A stretch of 9,135 nucleotides of DNA from Hyphomicrobiales bacterium (GCA_027082895.1 JALWTJ010000045.1:1-9135), one strand, 5' to 3'; counted from the stretch's first letter, positions 1 to 6,467 are shown. Notes: a model not told the origin generated them from the letters alone. Made by a program: numbers and translations.

Positions 1-364
1 CGTTCTGCCATGTCGTTCGCCCGCCCCGTGAGCGCGGAATCAGGTGATCAAAGGTCAGATCGGAACGCCGTCCGCAATATTGGCAGGTAAAACGATCCCG
101 CAGGAACAGGTTGAAACGGGTAAAGGCGGGAAAACGCTGCGGCTTCACATAAGCCTTCAGCGCCACCACGCTGGGCAGGGCCATCTGAAAGGAAGGGCTA
201 CGGATCATGGTATCATAGCTGGACACCACATTGACCCGATCCAGGCACACCGCCTTTATCGCATCCTGCCAGTTCCACAGGGACAGGGGATAGTAGCTGA
301 GCGGCCGGAAATCCGCGTTCAGCACCAGTGTCGGACATTCCTGCGGCGACACATGCACACCCAA
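1..364 (-). CDS. HNH endonuclease, alphaproteobacterial type (3' end outside window)
   Basis: Only the N-terminal part is present; the frame runs off the left edge. Numbering from the upstream ATG at 415, the visible protein has the conserved block VLNADFRPLSYYPLSLWNWQ (residues 31-50), a CxxC zinc-type pair (CQYC, 111-114) and the start of an HNH motif, DHLIPRSRGGRTTWQN (123-138), with the first His at 124. The second His and second CxxC would lie beyond the window. Such proteins are metal-dependent nucleases of the HNH_5 kind, common single-copy genes in alphaproteobacteria with no assigned in vivo substrate that I know of. Start choice: TTG at 364 has a strong Shine-Dalgarno (AGGAAGGGAG, 372-381) 7 nt upstream and leaves 12 residues before VLNAD, the normal length. 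The ATG at 415 has no ribosome site and follows an in-frame stop. GTG at 358 is a second alternative. Confidence 0.88.
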   Translation of the reverse strand, partial: MGVHVSPQECPTLVLNADFRPLSYYPLSLWNWQDAIKAVCLDRVNVVSSYDTMIRSPSFQMALPSVVALKAYVKPQRFPAFTRFNLFLRDRFTCQYCGRRSDLTFDHLIPRSRGGRTTWQN

Positions 365-371
365 GACCCTG

Positions 372-381
372 CTCCCTTCCT
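372..381 (-). promoter_or_regulatory. Strong Shine-Dalgarno for the HNH gene
   Basis: On the minus strand the sequence AGGAAGGGAG lies 7 nt before TTG 364. This ribosome site sits inside the longest open frame (from ATG 415), so it argues that translation begins at the TTG. Confidence 0.55.
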
Positions 382-444
382 GCCGGGCACCGCAACGGCG
401 CCCGTCCGGAAACATTTAAGCGGCATTTATGCGTCCTGTGAAGC

Positions 445-469
445 AAAAAACGCGCCCGGTCCGGACGGG
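445..469 (-). terminator. Probable rho-independent terminator downstream of the esterase gene
   Basis: Read on the minus strand, a short GC-rich stem (CCCG pairing with CGGG, 469-455, with TCCGGAC between them) is followed by CGCG and a run of six T (450-445). It begins 8 nt after the esterase stop at 477 and ends 81 nt before the HNH start at 364. It would end the glycosylase-esterase transcript and leave the HNH gene on its own promoter. The stem is short, so moderate confidence. Confidence 0.5.
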
Positions 470-476
470 AAACAGC

Positions 477-1166
477 TCAAATCGTTCCTTCCTTCCTGCC
501 CGCACCCATCACTTCCCGCATGAAGGCGAGGGCAAAACCCAGCCCCTCCGGCGTGATCGTGTGTCCGCTTCCAGGGTCAAGATGCATCGCCACGCGATAA
601 CCACGACCTGCCAGAACATCCCGGGATTTCCGTGTCAGGGCAACCGGCACCACGTCATCCGCCTCCCCATGCACCAGGCACACCGGCGGCAGGTGATCCG
701 CCTTCTGTTTCTCGACCCCTGAAAGGCCATCCTGTGGCCCGATCAACCCGCCGGAAAAGGACAGGATGCCCAATGGGGGAACGTTCAGCCGCAACCCCAC
801 ATCCAGCGCCAGCATTCCCCCTTGCGAGAACCCGGCAACAAAGGTCTGCGCCGGCCCCGGCCCCGCCTGCTTCCACAGATCATCAAGAAATTCCATCAGC
901 ACCGGCCGGACTGTTTCGGCTCCCTTGAGCCGGCTCAATTCCCGGTCCGCCTCAAGGGGAAACCACTGATATCCCATAGAATTGATAGCACAGCGCTCCG
1001 GCGCATTAGGGGCCACGAACAGGGTGTCGGGCATTGCCGGCTGCAGGGCCTGTCCCAACCCGATCATGTCATTGCCATCCGATCCGTAACCGTGCAGCAG
1101 AACCATCAATGTACGGGAATTGCCACTTGCGGGGGGCAACATGGGCCCTGACAGTTTTACACTCAA
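477..1166 (-). CDS. Alpha/beta-hydrolase carboxylesterase / phospholipase (APT1/EstB family)
   Basis: The 229-aa protein is a soluble serine esterase of the carboxylesterase/acyl-protein thioesterase-like family, about the usual size. The N-terminal SGPMLPP and the oxyanion-loop motif LLHGYGSDGND (23-33) are typical. The catalytic triad is visible: Ser114 in GFSQGG, Asp170 in HGEADDVVP, and His202 in GSGHT. It has no signal peptide or membrane segment. The natural substrate cannot be told from sequence; family members hydrolyse short acyl esters or lysophospholipids. The frame stays open to an ATG at 1247, but that extension lies inside the preceding glycosylase gene. I chose TTG at 1166 because GGAAGGA lies 8 nt upstream and the start overlaps the glycosylase stop as TTGA, a coupling arrangement like ATGA. 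ATG 1142 would delete the conserved KLSGP segment. A terminator-like hairpin follows. Confidence 0.93.
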   Translation of the reverse strand: MSVKLSGPMLPPASGNSRTLMVLLHGYGSDGNDMIGLGQALQPAMPDTLFVAPNAPERCAINSMGYQWFPLEADRELSRLKGAETVRPVLMEFLDDLWKQAGPGPAQTFVAGFSQGGMLALDVGLRLNVPPLGILSFSGGLIGPQDGLSGVEKQKADHLPPVCLVHGEADDVVPVALTRKSRDVLAGRGYRVAMHLDPGSGHTITPEGLGFALAFMREVMGAGRKEGTI

Positions 1167-1804
1167 AGATTGATTCCTTCCCGTTGCCGGAGCACGGCAA
1201 AATATCGCCACAGCAACCGTGCCGCGCTCGCCCTGTATGGCGCCCATTGACGGGACACCTGCCGAACGGTTTTTTCATCCGGCCTTTGAGACATGTTCTT
1301 GACCCTGCCCACCATCTTTTGCAAGGCCAGATCTCCGGCCGGGAACACATCCGGGTGCCCGATGCAGGATAGCAGGTAGATCTGCGCACTCCAGCGCCCG
1401 ATCCCCTTCAGCCGCGTCAACGTCTCCACCGCCGCCTGTTCCGGCATGTCCGCAAGGGCGGAAAAATCCAGATCCCCCGCCCGTTCCGCTTCAGCCACCC
1501 CACACAAACAGTCAATCTTGGAAAAGCTCAGACCGGCCGCCCGCAACCTGTCCCGCTCCGTTGCAAGAAACCGTTCGCCACTCATCTCCCCGACCAGGTT
1601 TTCCACCCGCGCCATGATAGCCCGGGCACTGGCCACGGACAGCAACTGGCCGACAACAATAGACACCAGACCGGCGAAACCCGGCCTGCCGGTGCGCAAC
1701 GGAACATCCCCCGCCCGTTCAAGCACCGGCACCAGATCATCGTCCAGCCGCACCAGTTCGGACAGGTGACGGGCAAGAATGGCTCTGGAGCTGATACGCT
1801 GCAT
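1163..1804 (-). CDS. DNA-3-methyladenine glycosylase, AlkA-like (HhH-GPD superfamily)
   Basis: This 213-aa protein resembles the short AlkA-like glycosylases that remove alkylated purines in base excision repair. Seen: GFAGLVSIVVGQLLSVASA (42-60), matching the family's substrate-pocket helices; a helix-hairpin-helix, LKGIGRWSAQIYLL (132-145), which binds DNA phosphates; and FPAGDLAL (154-161), where Asp158 is the expected catalytic aspartate. A C-terminal APYRASAARLLWRYF segment is also typical. Its length is normal for the compact form without the AlkA N-terminal domain. Start is uncertain: ATG 1804 matches where homologues begin (MQRI...), while ATG 1861 would add 19 residues of no clear family similarity. 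Neither has a good ribosome site. It is the first gene of a two-gene transcript with the esterase, and is divergent from gluQ. Confidence 0.92.
   Translation of the reverse strand: MQRISSRAILARHLSELVRLDDDLVPVLERAGDVPLRTGRPGFAGLVSIVVGQLLSVASARAIMARVENLVGEMSGERFLATERDRLRAAGLSFSKIDCLCGVAEAERAGDLDFSALADMPEQAAVETLTRLKGIGRWSAQIYLLSCIGHPDVFPAGDLALQKMVGRVKNMSQRPDEKTVRQVSRQWAPYRASAARLLWRYFAVLRQREGINL
1175..1181 (-). promoter_or_regulatory. Shine-Dalgarno that sets the esterase TTG start
   Basis: GGAAGGA on the minus strand lies 8 nt before TTG 1166, inside the last codons of the glycosylase gene. It supports the TTGA-overlap start over the in-frame ATG at 1142 or 1247. Confidence 0.6.
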
Positions 1805-1979
1805 GCCCGTGTTGTCGATGGTACTTTCTCCCGTAAAGGCCTTGATCCAAAGACCAACCATGGCCAGAAGCCAGCAATAGCATGTACAATGACAGGCGCA
1901 ACATCCGGCGGATCATCCGATCTGCCAAAGAACGTTGCCCTCCAGCCCTTGTCCGCAACCGAAAGGGGATTATTTCATA

Positions 1980-2825
1980 ATGCCATTGCTGCGCTTTGCC
2001 CCTTCCCCCAACGGCTACCTGCATCTGGGGCATGCCTATTCGGCCCTGTTCACCCACAAAATGGCACTAAGGGAAAACGGCCGCTGGCTGCTACGCATCG
2101 AGGATATCGATCCGACACGCTGCCGAAAGGAATTCGTTACCGCCATTTTTGAGGATCTGCACTGGCTGGGGCTCGAATGGCCACACGACGTACTGTTCCA
2201 GTCCAGTCGATTTGATGCCTATGCCCACGCCCTTGAACAGTTGAAGCAACAGGGGCTGATCTATCCCTGTTTCTGCACCCGCACCCAAATCCGGAATGTC
2301 GCTTCTTCCCGAACCGACCCGGACGGCGCCCCCCTTTATCCGGGCACCTGCACATCCCTGAGCGAAAAAGAAATTGCACAAAAACGCGCCTGCAAACTGC
2401 CCGTCCAGTGGCGCCTCGACATGCGCAAGGCGTGTGAAAAGACCGGCCCGCTCTCCTTCACCGAGATGCCCCCCCTGCCCGGCGCCCGTCCGCAAGTGCG
2501 GTTTGCCAACCCGACCCGCTGGGGGGACGTGGTGCTGCAACGCAAGGATACTCCCACCTCCTACCATCTGGCGGTGGTGGTGGACGACGCCTTCCAGAAC
2601 ATTACCCACGTCACCCGGGGCCGGGATCTGGAAGCGGCAACCGACATTCATATGCTGCTCCAGATGCTGCTGGGGCTGCCCACCCCCACCTATACCTTCC
2701 ACAGGCTGATCACCGATGCCGGCAATCTCAAGCTTTCCAAGTCCCGCGGCTCCCCCTCCCTGAAAGACCTGCGAAAGGCGGGCGTGTCGCCGAGCGACAT
2801 TCGCACCCGCCTCGGTTTTGACTGA
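1980..2825 (+). CDS. gluQ: Glutamyl-Q tRNA(Asp) synthetase
   Basis: GluQ-RS (YadB) activates glutamate and attaches it to the queuosine base at wobble position 34 of tRNA-Asp. It is a truncated glutamyl-tRNA synthetase lacking the anticodon-binding domain. The 281-aa protein has the class I signatures: FAPSPNGYLHLGH (6-18, the HIGH box) and KLSKS (251-255, the KMSKS box), plus RIEDIDPTR (39-47). The zinc site fits the family: Cys97, Cys99, Tyr120 and Cys124 (CFC...YPGTC). The length matches GluQ-RS, not the roughly 470-aa GltX. Start: ATG 1980, just before the universal FAPSPNG motif, with AAAGGGGA about 10 nt upstream. The frame opens at 1935, but that extension has no family similarity. Its stop is 10 nt from the convergent SDR stop, with no terminator hairpin in the gap. 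Confidence 0.96.
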   Translation: MPLLRFAPSPNGYLHLGHAYSALFTHKMALRENGRWLLRIEDIDPTRCRKEFVTAIFEDLHWLGLEWPHDVLFQSSRFDAYAHALEQLKQQGLIYPCFCTRTQIRNVASSRTDPDGAPLYPGTCTSLSEKEIAQKRACKLPVQWRLDMRKACEKTGPLSFTEMPPLPGARPQVRFANPTRWGDVVLQRKDTPTSYHLAVVVDDAFQNITHVTRGRDLEAATDIHMLLQMLLGLPTPTYTFHRLITDAGNLKLSKSRGSPSLKDLRKAGVSPSDIRTRLGFD

Positions 2826-2835
2826 CGCCAACCGA

Positions 2836-3801
2836 TCAGGCTGCCAGACGGGAACGGACCGCCATGCGCCCCTTTTCCGGCAGGTAGGATGTGACGGTTT
2901 TGCGGACCGCTTCGCCGAATGGTGTCTTGAAACCGGCGCCCAGCAATGTGTCCAGCTCCGGATCCACCAGCTGATGGGGTTCCTCCCACAGATAGATCAT
3001 TTCCATCACCGCCCGCACGATGGGCACGAACATACCGACCACACGCAACATGCCCAACGGAAAAGGCTTGACCCTGGCCCGCACGGGCAACGCCGCCTGA
3101 ATGGCCCCGATCATTTCATGGCCCGAAACGAAATGTCCCGAATAGTGAAAGGTACGGAAACGGGCAAATGCATGGCGCTTTTCCGCCAGCGCCACGAAGA
3201 CCCGTCCCACATCCGGCAAATAGGCCCAGCTATGCTTGCGTGAAAGATCTCCCACATACTGAATCACACCTGACCGAATCCGCCGCAACAGCATCAGATC
3301 GAAATTGGTCTGCACGGCATGGGGCGCAAAAAAATCCGCCAGCCGCACGATCAGCACCTGCAACCCCTCCCCCGACGCACGCTGCAACTGCTCCTCCATG
3401 CGCTTGCGAATACGGCCCTTTTCCTTTTCCGGTTGCTGGGGCGTATCAGGGGAAATGACATGCTGCTTTGCCCCGTAATTGTATATGTTTCCGGGAAACA
3501 TCAGGGTCTTGCCAGTACCCTTGAGCACCCCGAGTACCCGTTCAAGTTGCGCTTCGGCCCGCCCGTTTTCCCATTTGTCATAAGGAAGGTTCAGACCATT
3601 GACCACCACGTCCGCATCGGCGACCGCCGCCCGCAGTTGCTCCGGATCACTGGCATCTCCTTTCATGAACTGCACCCCTTCAAGCTGCGCCCGGTTGTCC
3701 CGGCCCATACCAATGACCCGCCACCCCGCAGCAACAAAGGCCTTGGCACTTTCCTGGCCGAACCGGCCGTTTATTCCCAGAATACTGACTGTCTGCGTCA
3801 C
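2836..3801 (-). CDS. NAD(P)-binding epimerase/dehydratase-like protein (atypical extended SDR)
   Basis: The 321-aa protein begins with a Rossmann fold: SILGINGRFGQ (6-16) carries GxxGxxG (G9, G12, G15), and GDAS (48-51) is the usual adenine-contact region. Further segments resemble NAD-dependent epimerases: VVNGLN (67-72), MFPGNIYNYG (101-110), VRLADFFAP (152-160) and YLPDVGRVFVAL (194-205). The YxxxK catalytic pair is not present in register: Tyr107, Tyr109 and Lys112 give only YxxxxK or YxxK, so it may have unusual chemistry or act as a binding protein, as NDUFA9-like SDRs do. Start: GTG 3801, with GGAG 7 nt upstream; the frame extends to ATG 3852 across the divergent control region without coding similarity. 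It faces away from the LysR gene, the classic regulator-target layout, so control by that LysR is a reasonable inference. Substrate unknown. Confidence 0.9.
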   Translation of the reverse strand: MTQTVSILGINGRFGQESAKAFVAAGWRVIGMGRDNRAQLEGVQFMKGDASDPEQLRAAVADADVVVNGLNLPYDKWENGRAEAQLERVLGVLKGTGKTLMFPGNIYNYGAKQHVISPDTPQQPEKEKGRIRKRMEEQLQRASGEGLQVLIVRLADFFAPHAVQTNFDLMLLRRIRSGVIQYVGDLSRKHSWAYLPDVGRVFVALAEKRHAFARFRTFHYSGHFVSGHEMIGAIQAALPVRARVKPFPLGMLRVVGMFVPIVRAVMEMIYLWEEPHQLVDPELDTLLGAGFKTPFGEAVRKTVTSYLPEKGRMAVRSRLAA

Positions 3802-3916
3802 GATATTGCTCCATCTGATTTGCACTTGCGCCACACTATGATATGCATGCATGATCAGAAATCAGCCAAATCTGAATGTTTGCCATTCATAATTAAATAG
3901 CTTATCGGAGAAACCC
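3802..3916. promoter_or_regulatory. Divergent control region between the SDR and LysR genes
   Basis: This AT-richer 115-nt gap between divergent genes should hold both promoters and the LysR operator. Visible dyads are a perfect 10-bp palindrome ATGCATGCAT (3843-3852); TCAGA-N11-TCTGA (3855-3875), whose spacing recalls LysR-type boxes; and TGAATG-N5-CATTCA (3873-3889). The CTGATTT/AAATCAG pair (3815-3821 and 3859-3865) gives a further distant inverted match. CATAAT (3888-3893) is a possible -10 for the LysR gene, but I see no convincing -35 for it. Binding of any of these is inference. Confidence 0.5.
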
Positions 3917-4849
3917 ATGCCTGACAGTGAAATCGACTGGGGCCTGTGGCACAGTTTTGCCGCCGTGGTGCGCCATGGCTCCCTGTCCGGTGCCGCCCGC
4001 AAGCTGGACCTGTCCCAGCCCACCCTGGGCCGCCACATTCAGGCACTTGAATCCCAGCTGGATACCACCCTGTTTACCCGCACCCGCAAAGGGCTCGAAC
4101 CCACCCCCCGGGCCATGCGCCTGTTCGAACAGGTGGACAAGGCCCATCGTTCCCTGAGCGAAGCGGCCATTCAGGCCCAGGGGGCCAACAGCCAGATGCG
4201 TGGCACGGTGCGCATGACCGCCTCCACCGTTACCTGTCATTATGTGCTGCCCAATATCCTGAAAACCCTGCGCACAGAACACCCGGCCATCCAGCTTGAA
4301 CTGGTTGCCTCCGATTCCACCGAGAACCTGCTGATGCGCGAAGCGGACATTGCCATTCGCATGTTCCGCCCCACGCAACTGGAACTGATCACCCGCAAGA
4401 TCGGCGAAAGCCCCATCACCTGCTGCGCCCACAAGGACTATCTGGACACCCGCGGAACGCCGGAAACCATCAACGACATTTTCAGCCATGATCTCGTCGG
4501 TTTCGACAAGTCGGACCTGCTGATTTCCTCCGCCCGCGCCCTCGGATTTGCCCTGAAAAGGGAGGATTTCGTTATTCGAACCGATTCCCAGACCGCCATC
4601 TGGGAAATGATCCGGACGGGCCTGGGAATCGGTTTTGCCCAGACCATGCTGGTGCAACAGACCCCCGGCATGCGCGCCATCATCCCCCAGTTGCACATAC
4701 CACCATTGGAAATCTGGCTCACCACCCATAAAGAACTGTTCACCAACCGCCGGATTCGTGCCATCTATGACCGGCTGGCCGATTTGCTGGCCGACAGTCT
4801 TTCACCAACAAGGGCCTCACCGGGGCCGGAGGGGATCCGGACAACATGA
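3917..4849 (+). CDS. LysR family transcriptional regulator
   Basis: A 310-aa protein of normal LysR-type length. The N-terminal winged helix-turn-helix is clear: FAAVVRHGSLSGAARKL (14-30) then LSQPTLGRHIQALESQL (32-48), followed by LFTRTRKGLEPTP (52-64) and a linker helix (about 65-94). The C-terminal part (about 95-295) is the periplasmic-binding-protein-like effector domain, with the typical GTVRMTAS opening, LMREADIAIR, and GLGIGFAQTMLVQ. Start ATG 3917 has CGGAGAAA about 6 nt upstream. It probably regulates itself and the divergent SDR gene; the effector cannot be predicted. Its TGA overlaps the ATG of the next gene by 4 nt, so the small membrane protein is likely co-transcribed and translationally coupled with it. 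The last 15 or so residues (Pro/Gly-rich) look like an unstructured tail. Confidence 0.95.
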   Translation: MPDSEIDWGLWHSFAAVVRHGSLSGAARKLDLSQPTLGRHIQALESQLDTTLFTRTRKGLEPTPRAMRLFEQVDKAHRSLSEAAIQAQGANSQMRGTVRMTASTVTCHYVLPNILKTLRTEHPAIQLELVASDSTENLLMREADIAIRMFRPTQLELITRKIGESPITCCAHKDYLDTRGTPETINDIFSHDLVGFDKSDLLISSARALGFALKREDFVIRTDSQTAIWEMIRTGLGIGFAQTMLVQQTPGMRAIIPQLHIPPLEIWLTTHKELFTNRRIRAIYDRLADLLADSLSPTRASPGPEGIRTT

Positions 4850-5040
4850 CAAACCTGCTCAATACCCTGATCATTCTGGCAATGGGAGCCCTGGTCCTGA
4901 TCATTCTGGCCGGCTTCTGGTCCATGTTCAAGGGCGGTGGCAACCTGAGTCAGAAACTGATGCGGGCCCGCGTCATCATCCAGTTCTTCGCCATCATCCT
5001 TCTGCTCATTCTGGCCTGGATGTCCACGTCCGGCGGCTAG
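4846..5040 (+). CDS. HIG1-domain small twin-transmembrane protein
   Basis: This 64-aa protein has two hydrophobic helices (about 5-27 and 43-60) joined by a short polar loop with GGG and basic residues. The loop-helix junction LMRARVIIQ (38-46) fits the HIG1 (hypoxia-induced gene 1) signature with its spaced Arg, Arg and Gln. Mitochondrial HIG1 proteins (Rcf1, HIGD1A) associate with cytochrome c oxidase; bacterial ones are presumed inner-membrane proteins of unknown or respiratory role. Start ATG 4846 overlaps the LysR stop as ATGA, with GGAGGGGA about 10 nt upstream. Alphaproteobacteria often carry such a gene beside the cobalamin adenosyltransferase, as here (recalled, not searched). Short but with clear coding character; good confidence in the gene, moderate in the family label. 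Confidence 0.88.
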   Translation: MTNLLNTLIILAMGALVLIILAGFWSMFKGGGNLSQKLMRARVIIQFFAIILLLILAWMSTSGG

Positions 5041-5055
5041 AACATCTCCCCCGCA

Positions 5056-5077
5056 GGTGTGAAACGAATTTCACACC
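5056..5077. promoter_or_regulatory. Perfect 9-bp inverted repeat upstream of the adenosyltransferase gene
   Basis: GGTGTGAAA (5056-5064) and TTTCACACC (5069-5077) are exact reverse complements around a 4-nt CGAA loop. It starts 15 nt after the HIG1-gene stop and lies 92 nt before the adenosyltransferase start. A -10-like GATAAT follows at 5086-5091. No T-run follows on either strand, so a repressor operator or an mRNA stem is as likely as a terminator. The TGTGA/TCACA halves recall CRP sites, but the spacing is 8, not 6. Confidence 0.5.
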
Positions 5078-5169
5078 AAACATGCGATAATATCAGGAAA
5101 TCGGTCGGGGCCGTGATTCGATCCGGCACCCGCCAGGAGACCACCACCCAGCCTTCGGGGAAAAGACCC

Positions 5170-5784
5170 ATGGTCAAGCTGAACAAGATCTATACCAAAA
5201 CCGGCGACGGCGGCACCACCGGCCTGGTACGCGGGCCACGGCGCGCCAAGGACGATCAGCGCATCCGCGCCTTTGGCAGCGTTGACGAAACCAATGCCTT
5301 CATCGGGATGGCACGAACCCATGCCCGCAACATGGCCCGCTTCAATTCCATCCTGGCCCGCATCCAGAACGACCTGTTCGACCTGGGCAGCGATCTGGCC
5401 ACCCCCGGCCCGGACAAGAGCGACAGCCCCCCTTCCCTGCGCATCACCAACGGACAGGTTTTCTGGCTGGAACAGCAGATAGACATGATCAATGAGGAAC
5501 TGGAACCCCTGAACAGTTTCGTCCTGCCCGCCGGCTCCGACCTGGCCGCTGCCCTGCATGTGGCGCGCACGGTTGCCCGGCGTGCCGAACGCGAATGCGT
5601 GGCCCTGATGCACCTGGAACCGGACACGTCCTCCCTGGTGCAGGTCTACCTCAACCGCCTGTCCGACCTGTTGTTCGTCCTTGCCCGCAACGCCAACCAC
5701 AATGGCCGGGAAGACGTGCTGTGGAAACCCGGCAAGCACACCTCCACCGTCGCCAAGTCCGGCTTTGGCAAAAGGCAGACCTGA
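5170..5784 (+). CDS. ATP:cob(I)alamin adenosyltransferase, PduO/MMAB type
   Basis: The 204-aa cytoplasmic enzyme transfers the adenosyl group of ATP to cob(I)alamin, giving coenzyme B12 for adenosylcobalamin-dependent enzymes such as methylmalonyl-CoA mutase. Family motifs run in order: IYTKTGDGGTTGLV (7-20, ATP-binding loop), FGSVDETNAFIG (35-46), QNDLFDLGSDLATP (66-79), FVLPAGS (117-123), ARTVARRAERE (132-142, including the conserved Arg/Glu cluster) and YLNRLSDLLFVLAR (160-173). No key residue looks missing and the length is normal. Start ATG 5170 opens directly on the family N-terminus, with GGGGA about 10 nt upstream; the frame continues to 5059, but that stretch includes the inverted repeat and no family sequence. 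The stop overlaps the rhomboid start (TGATG). No etfB follows here, though I recall that pairing as frequent in alphaproteobacteria. Confidence 0.96.
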   Translation: MVKLNKIYTKTGDGGTTGLVRGPRRAKDDQRIRAFGSVDETNAFIGMARTHARNMARFNSILARIQNDLFDLGSDLATPGPDKSDSPPSLRITNGQVFWLEQQIDMINEELEPLNSFVLPAGSDLAAALHVARTVARRAERECVALMHLEPDTSSLVQVYLNRLSDLLFVLARNANHNGREDVLWKPGKHTSTVAKSGFGKRQT

Positions 5785-6467
5785 TGTTTCTGCCCATGCA
5801 TGACCGGAATCCCGTCACCCACATCCGGTTTCCCTGGGTAAATTACGGCCTCATCGCCATGACCAGCGCCGTGTTCCTGATCCAGTTTCTTCTTCCCGCC
5901 TCCCTCAATTCGGACCTGACGGTGGAGTTCGGCATGATCCCGCTGGTGGTGCGCGACATCATCCCCCAGCCCCTGGCCTGGGTGCCCGACCAGCTGCCCC
6001 TGCTCTCCTACGCCTTTCTGCACGCCGACTGGATGCACCTGCTGAGCAACATGCTGTTCCTGTTCATATTCGGGGACAATATCGAGGATGCCCTGGGCCA
6101 TGTCCGCTACCTGCTGTTCTATCTGGCCTGCGCCGTGCTGGCCGCCGCCACGCATCTGCTGATGAACCTGGATTCCAACGGCCCCCTCATCGGTGCCTCG
6201 GGCGCCGTTGCCGGGGTCATGGGAGCCTATATCATCCTTTACCCCCATGCGCGGGTCTTCGTTCTGGCCCGAATCTTCATCCCGCTCCCCATTCCCGTTC
6301 CCGCCTTCTGGTTTCTCGGATTCTGGATTGCAACCCAGATTTTCTACGCCCTTACCGCCAATGGCGAACCCGTCGCCTGGTGGGCCCATATCGGGGGCAT
6401 GGCATCCGGAATTGTCCTTGCGGTGCTCCTGAAACGGCGCAATGTTCCCCTTTTCGGCGGCCGATAG
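5784..6467 (+). CDS. Rhomboid family intramembrane serine protease
   Basis: The 227-aa polytopic membrane protein has the rhomboid catalytic set: Ser139 in LIGASGAVAG and His202 in WWAHIGGMASG. It also has the conserved HADWMHLLSNMLFLFIFG block (80-97), where His85 and Asn89 match the oxyanion/HxxxN pattern. Hydrophobic segments at about 20-38, 86-97, 108-127, 137-153, 155-170, 174-191 and 202-217 fit a six-helix core. Rhomboids cleave transmembrane substrates within the bilayer; the substrate here is unknown. The protein begins with a short cytoplasmic tail and has no signal peptide. Start ATG 5784 overlaps the adenosyltransferase TGA by one base, with AAAAGG about 8 nt upstream, so the two are very likely one translationally coupled transcript. 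In plant and bacterial relatives with the same N-terminal layout the active site is intact, as it is here. Confidence 0.95.
   Translation: MFLPMHDRNPVTHIRFPWVNYGLIAMTSAVFLIQFLLPASLNSDLTVEFGMIPLVVRDIIPQPLAWVPDQLPLLSYAFLHADWMHLLSNMLFLFIFGDNIEDALGHVRYLLFYLACAVLAAATHLLMNLDSNGPLIGASGAVAGVMGAYIILYPHARVFVLARIFIPLPIPVPAFWFLGFWIATQIFYALTANGEPVAWWAHIGGMASGIVLAVLLKRRNVPLFGGR

Noticed and set aside
1737..1916. A 59-aa minus-strand frame beginning MIRRMLRLSLYMLLLASG, resembling a signal peptide
   Set aside because: It overlaps the glycosylase N-terminus in another frame, continues into sequence with no domain character, and has no ribosome site. Most likely chance; it does make the exact glycosylase start less certain.
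2091..2831. 246-aa antisense frame over gluQ
   Set aside because: It mirrors the GluQ-RS coding sequence and has no ribosome site or domain.
2826..2835. Shared bidirectional terminator between gluQ and the SDR gene
   Set aside because: Only 10 nt separate the stops, and no stem-loop with T-runs is visible in or near the gap.
3902..4729. 275-aa open frame antisense to the LysR gene
   Set aside because: The plus-strand frame encodes an unmistakable LysR protein. The antisense product is Gly/Gln/His-rich, typical of the mirror of a high-GC gene.
5058..5075. CRP/FNR-like site TGTGA...TCACA
   Set aside because: The half-sites are separated by 8 nt rather than the 6 of the CRP consensus, so I do not assign it to that regulator.
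5041..5169. Possible cobalamin riboswitch upstream of the adenosyltransferase gene
   Set aside because: The 129-nt gap is too short and lacks a recognisable B12-box; only the simple inverted repeat is present.
5071..5739. 222-aa antisense frame over the adenosyltransferase gene
   Set aside because: Shadow of a gene with strong family motifs; its own translation shows no recognisable domain.
5646..6389. 247-aa antisense frame over the rhomboid gene
   Set aside because: The composition is Gly/Gln/His-rich and without motifs, opposite a clear rhomboid protease.
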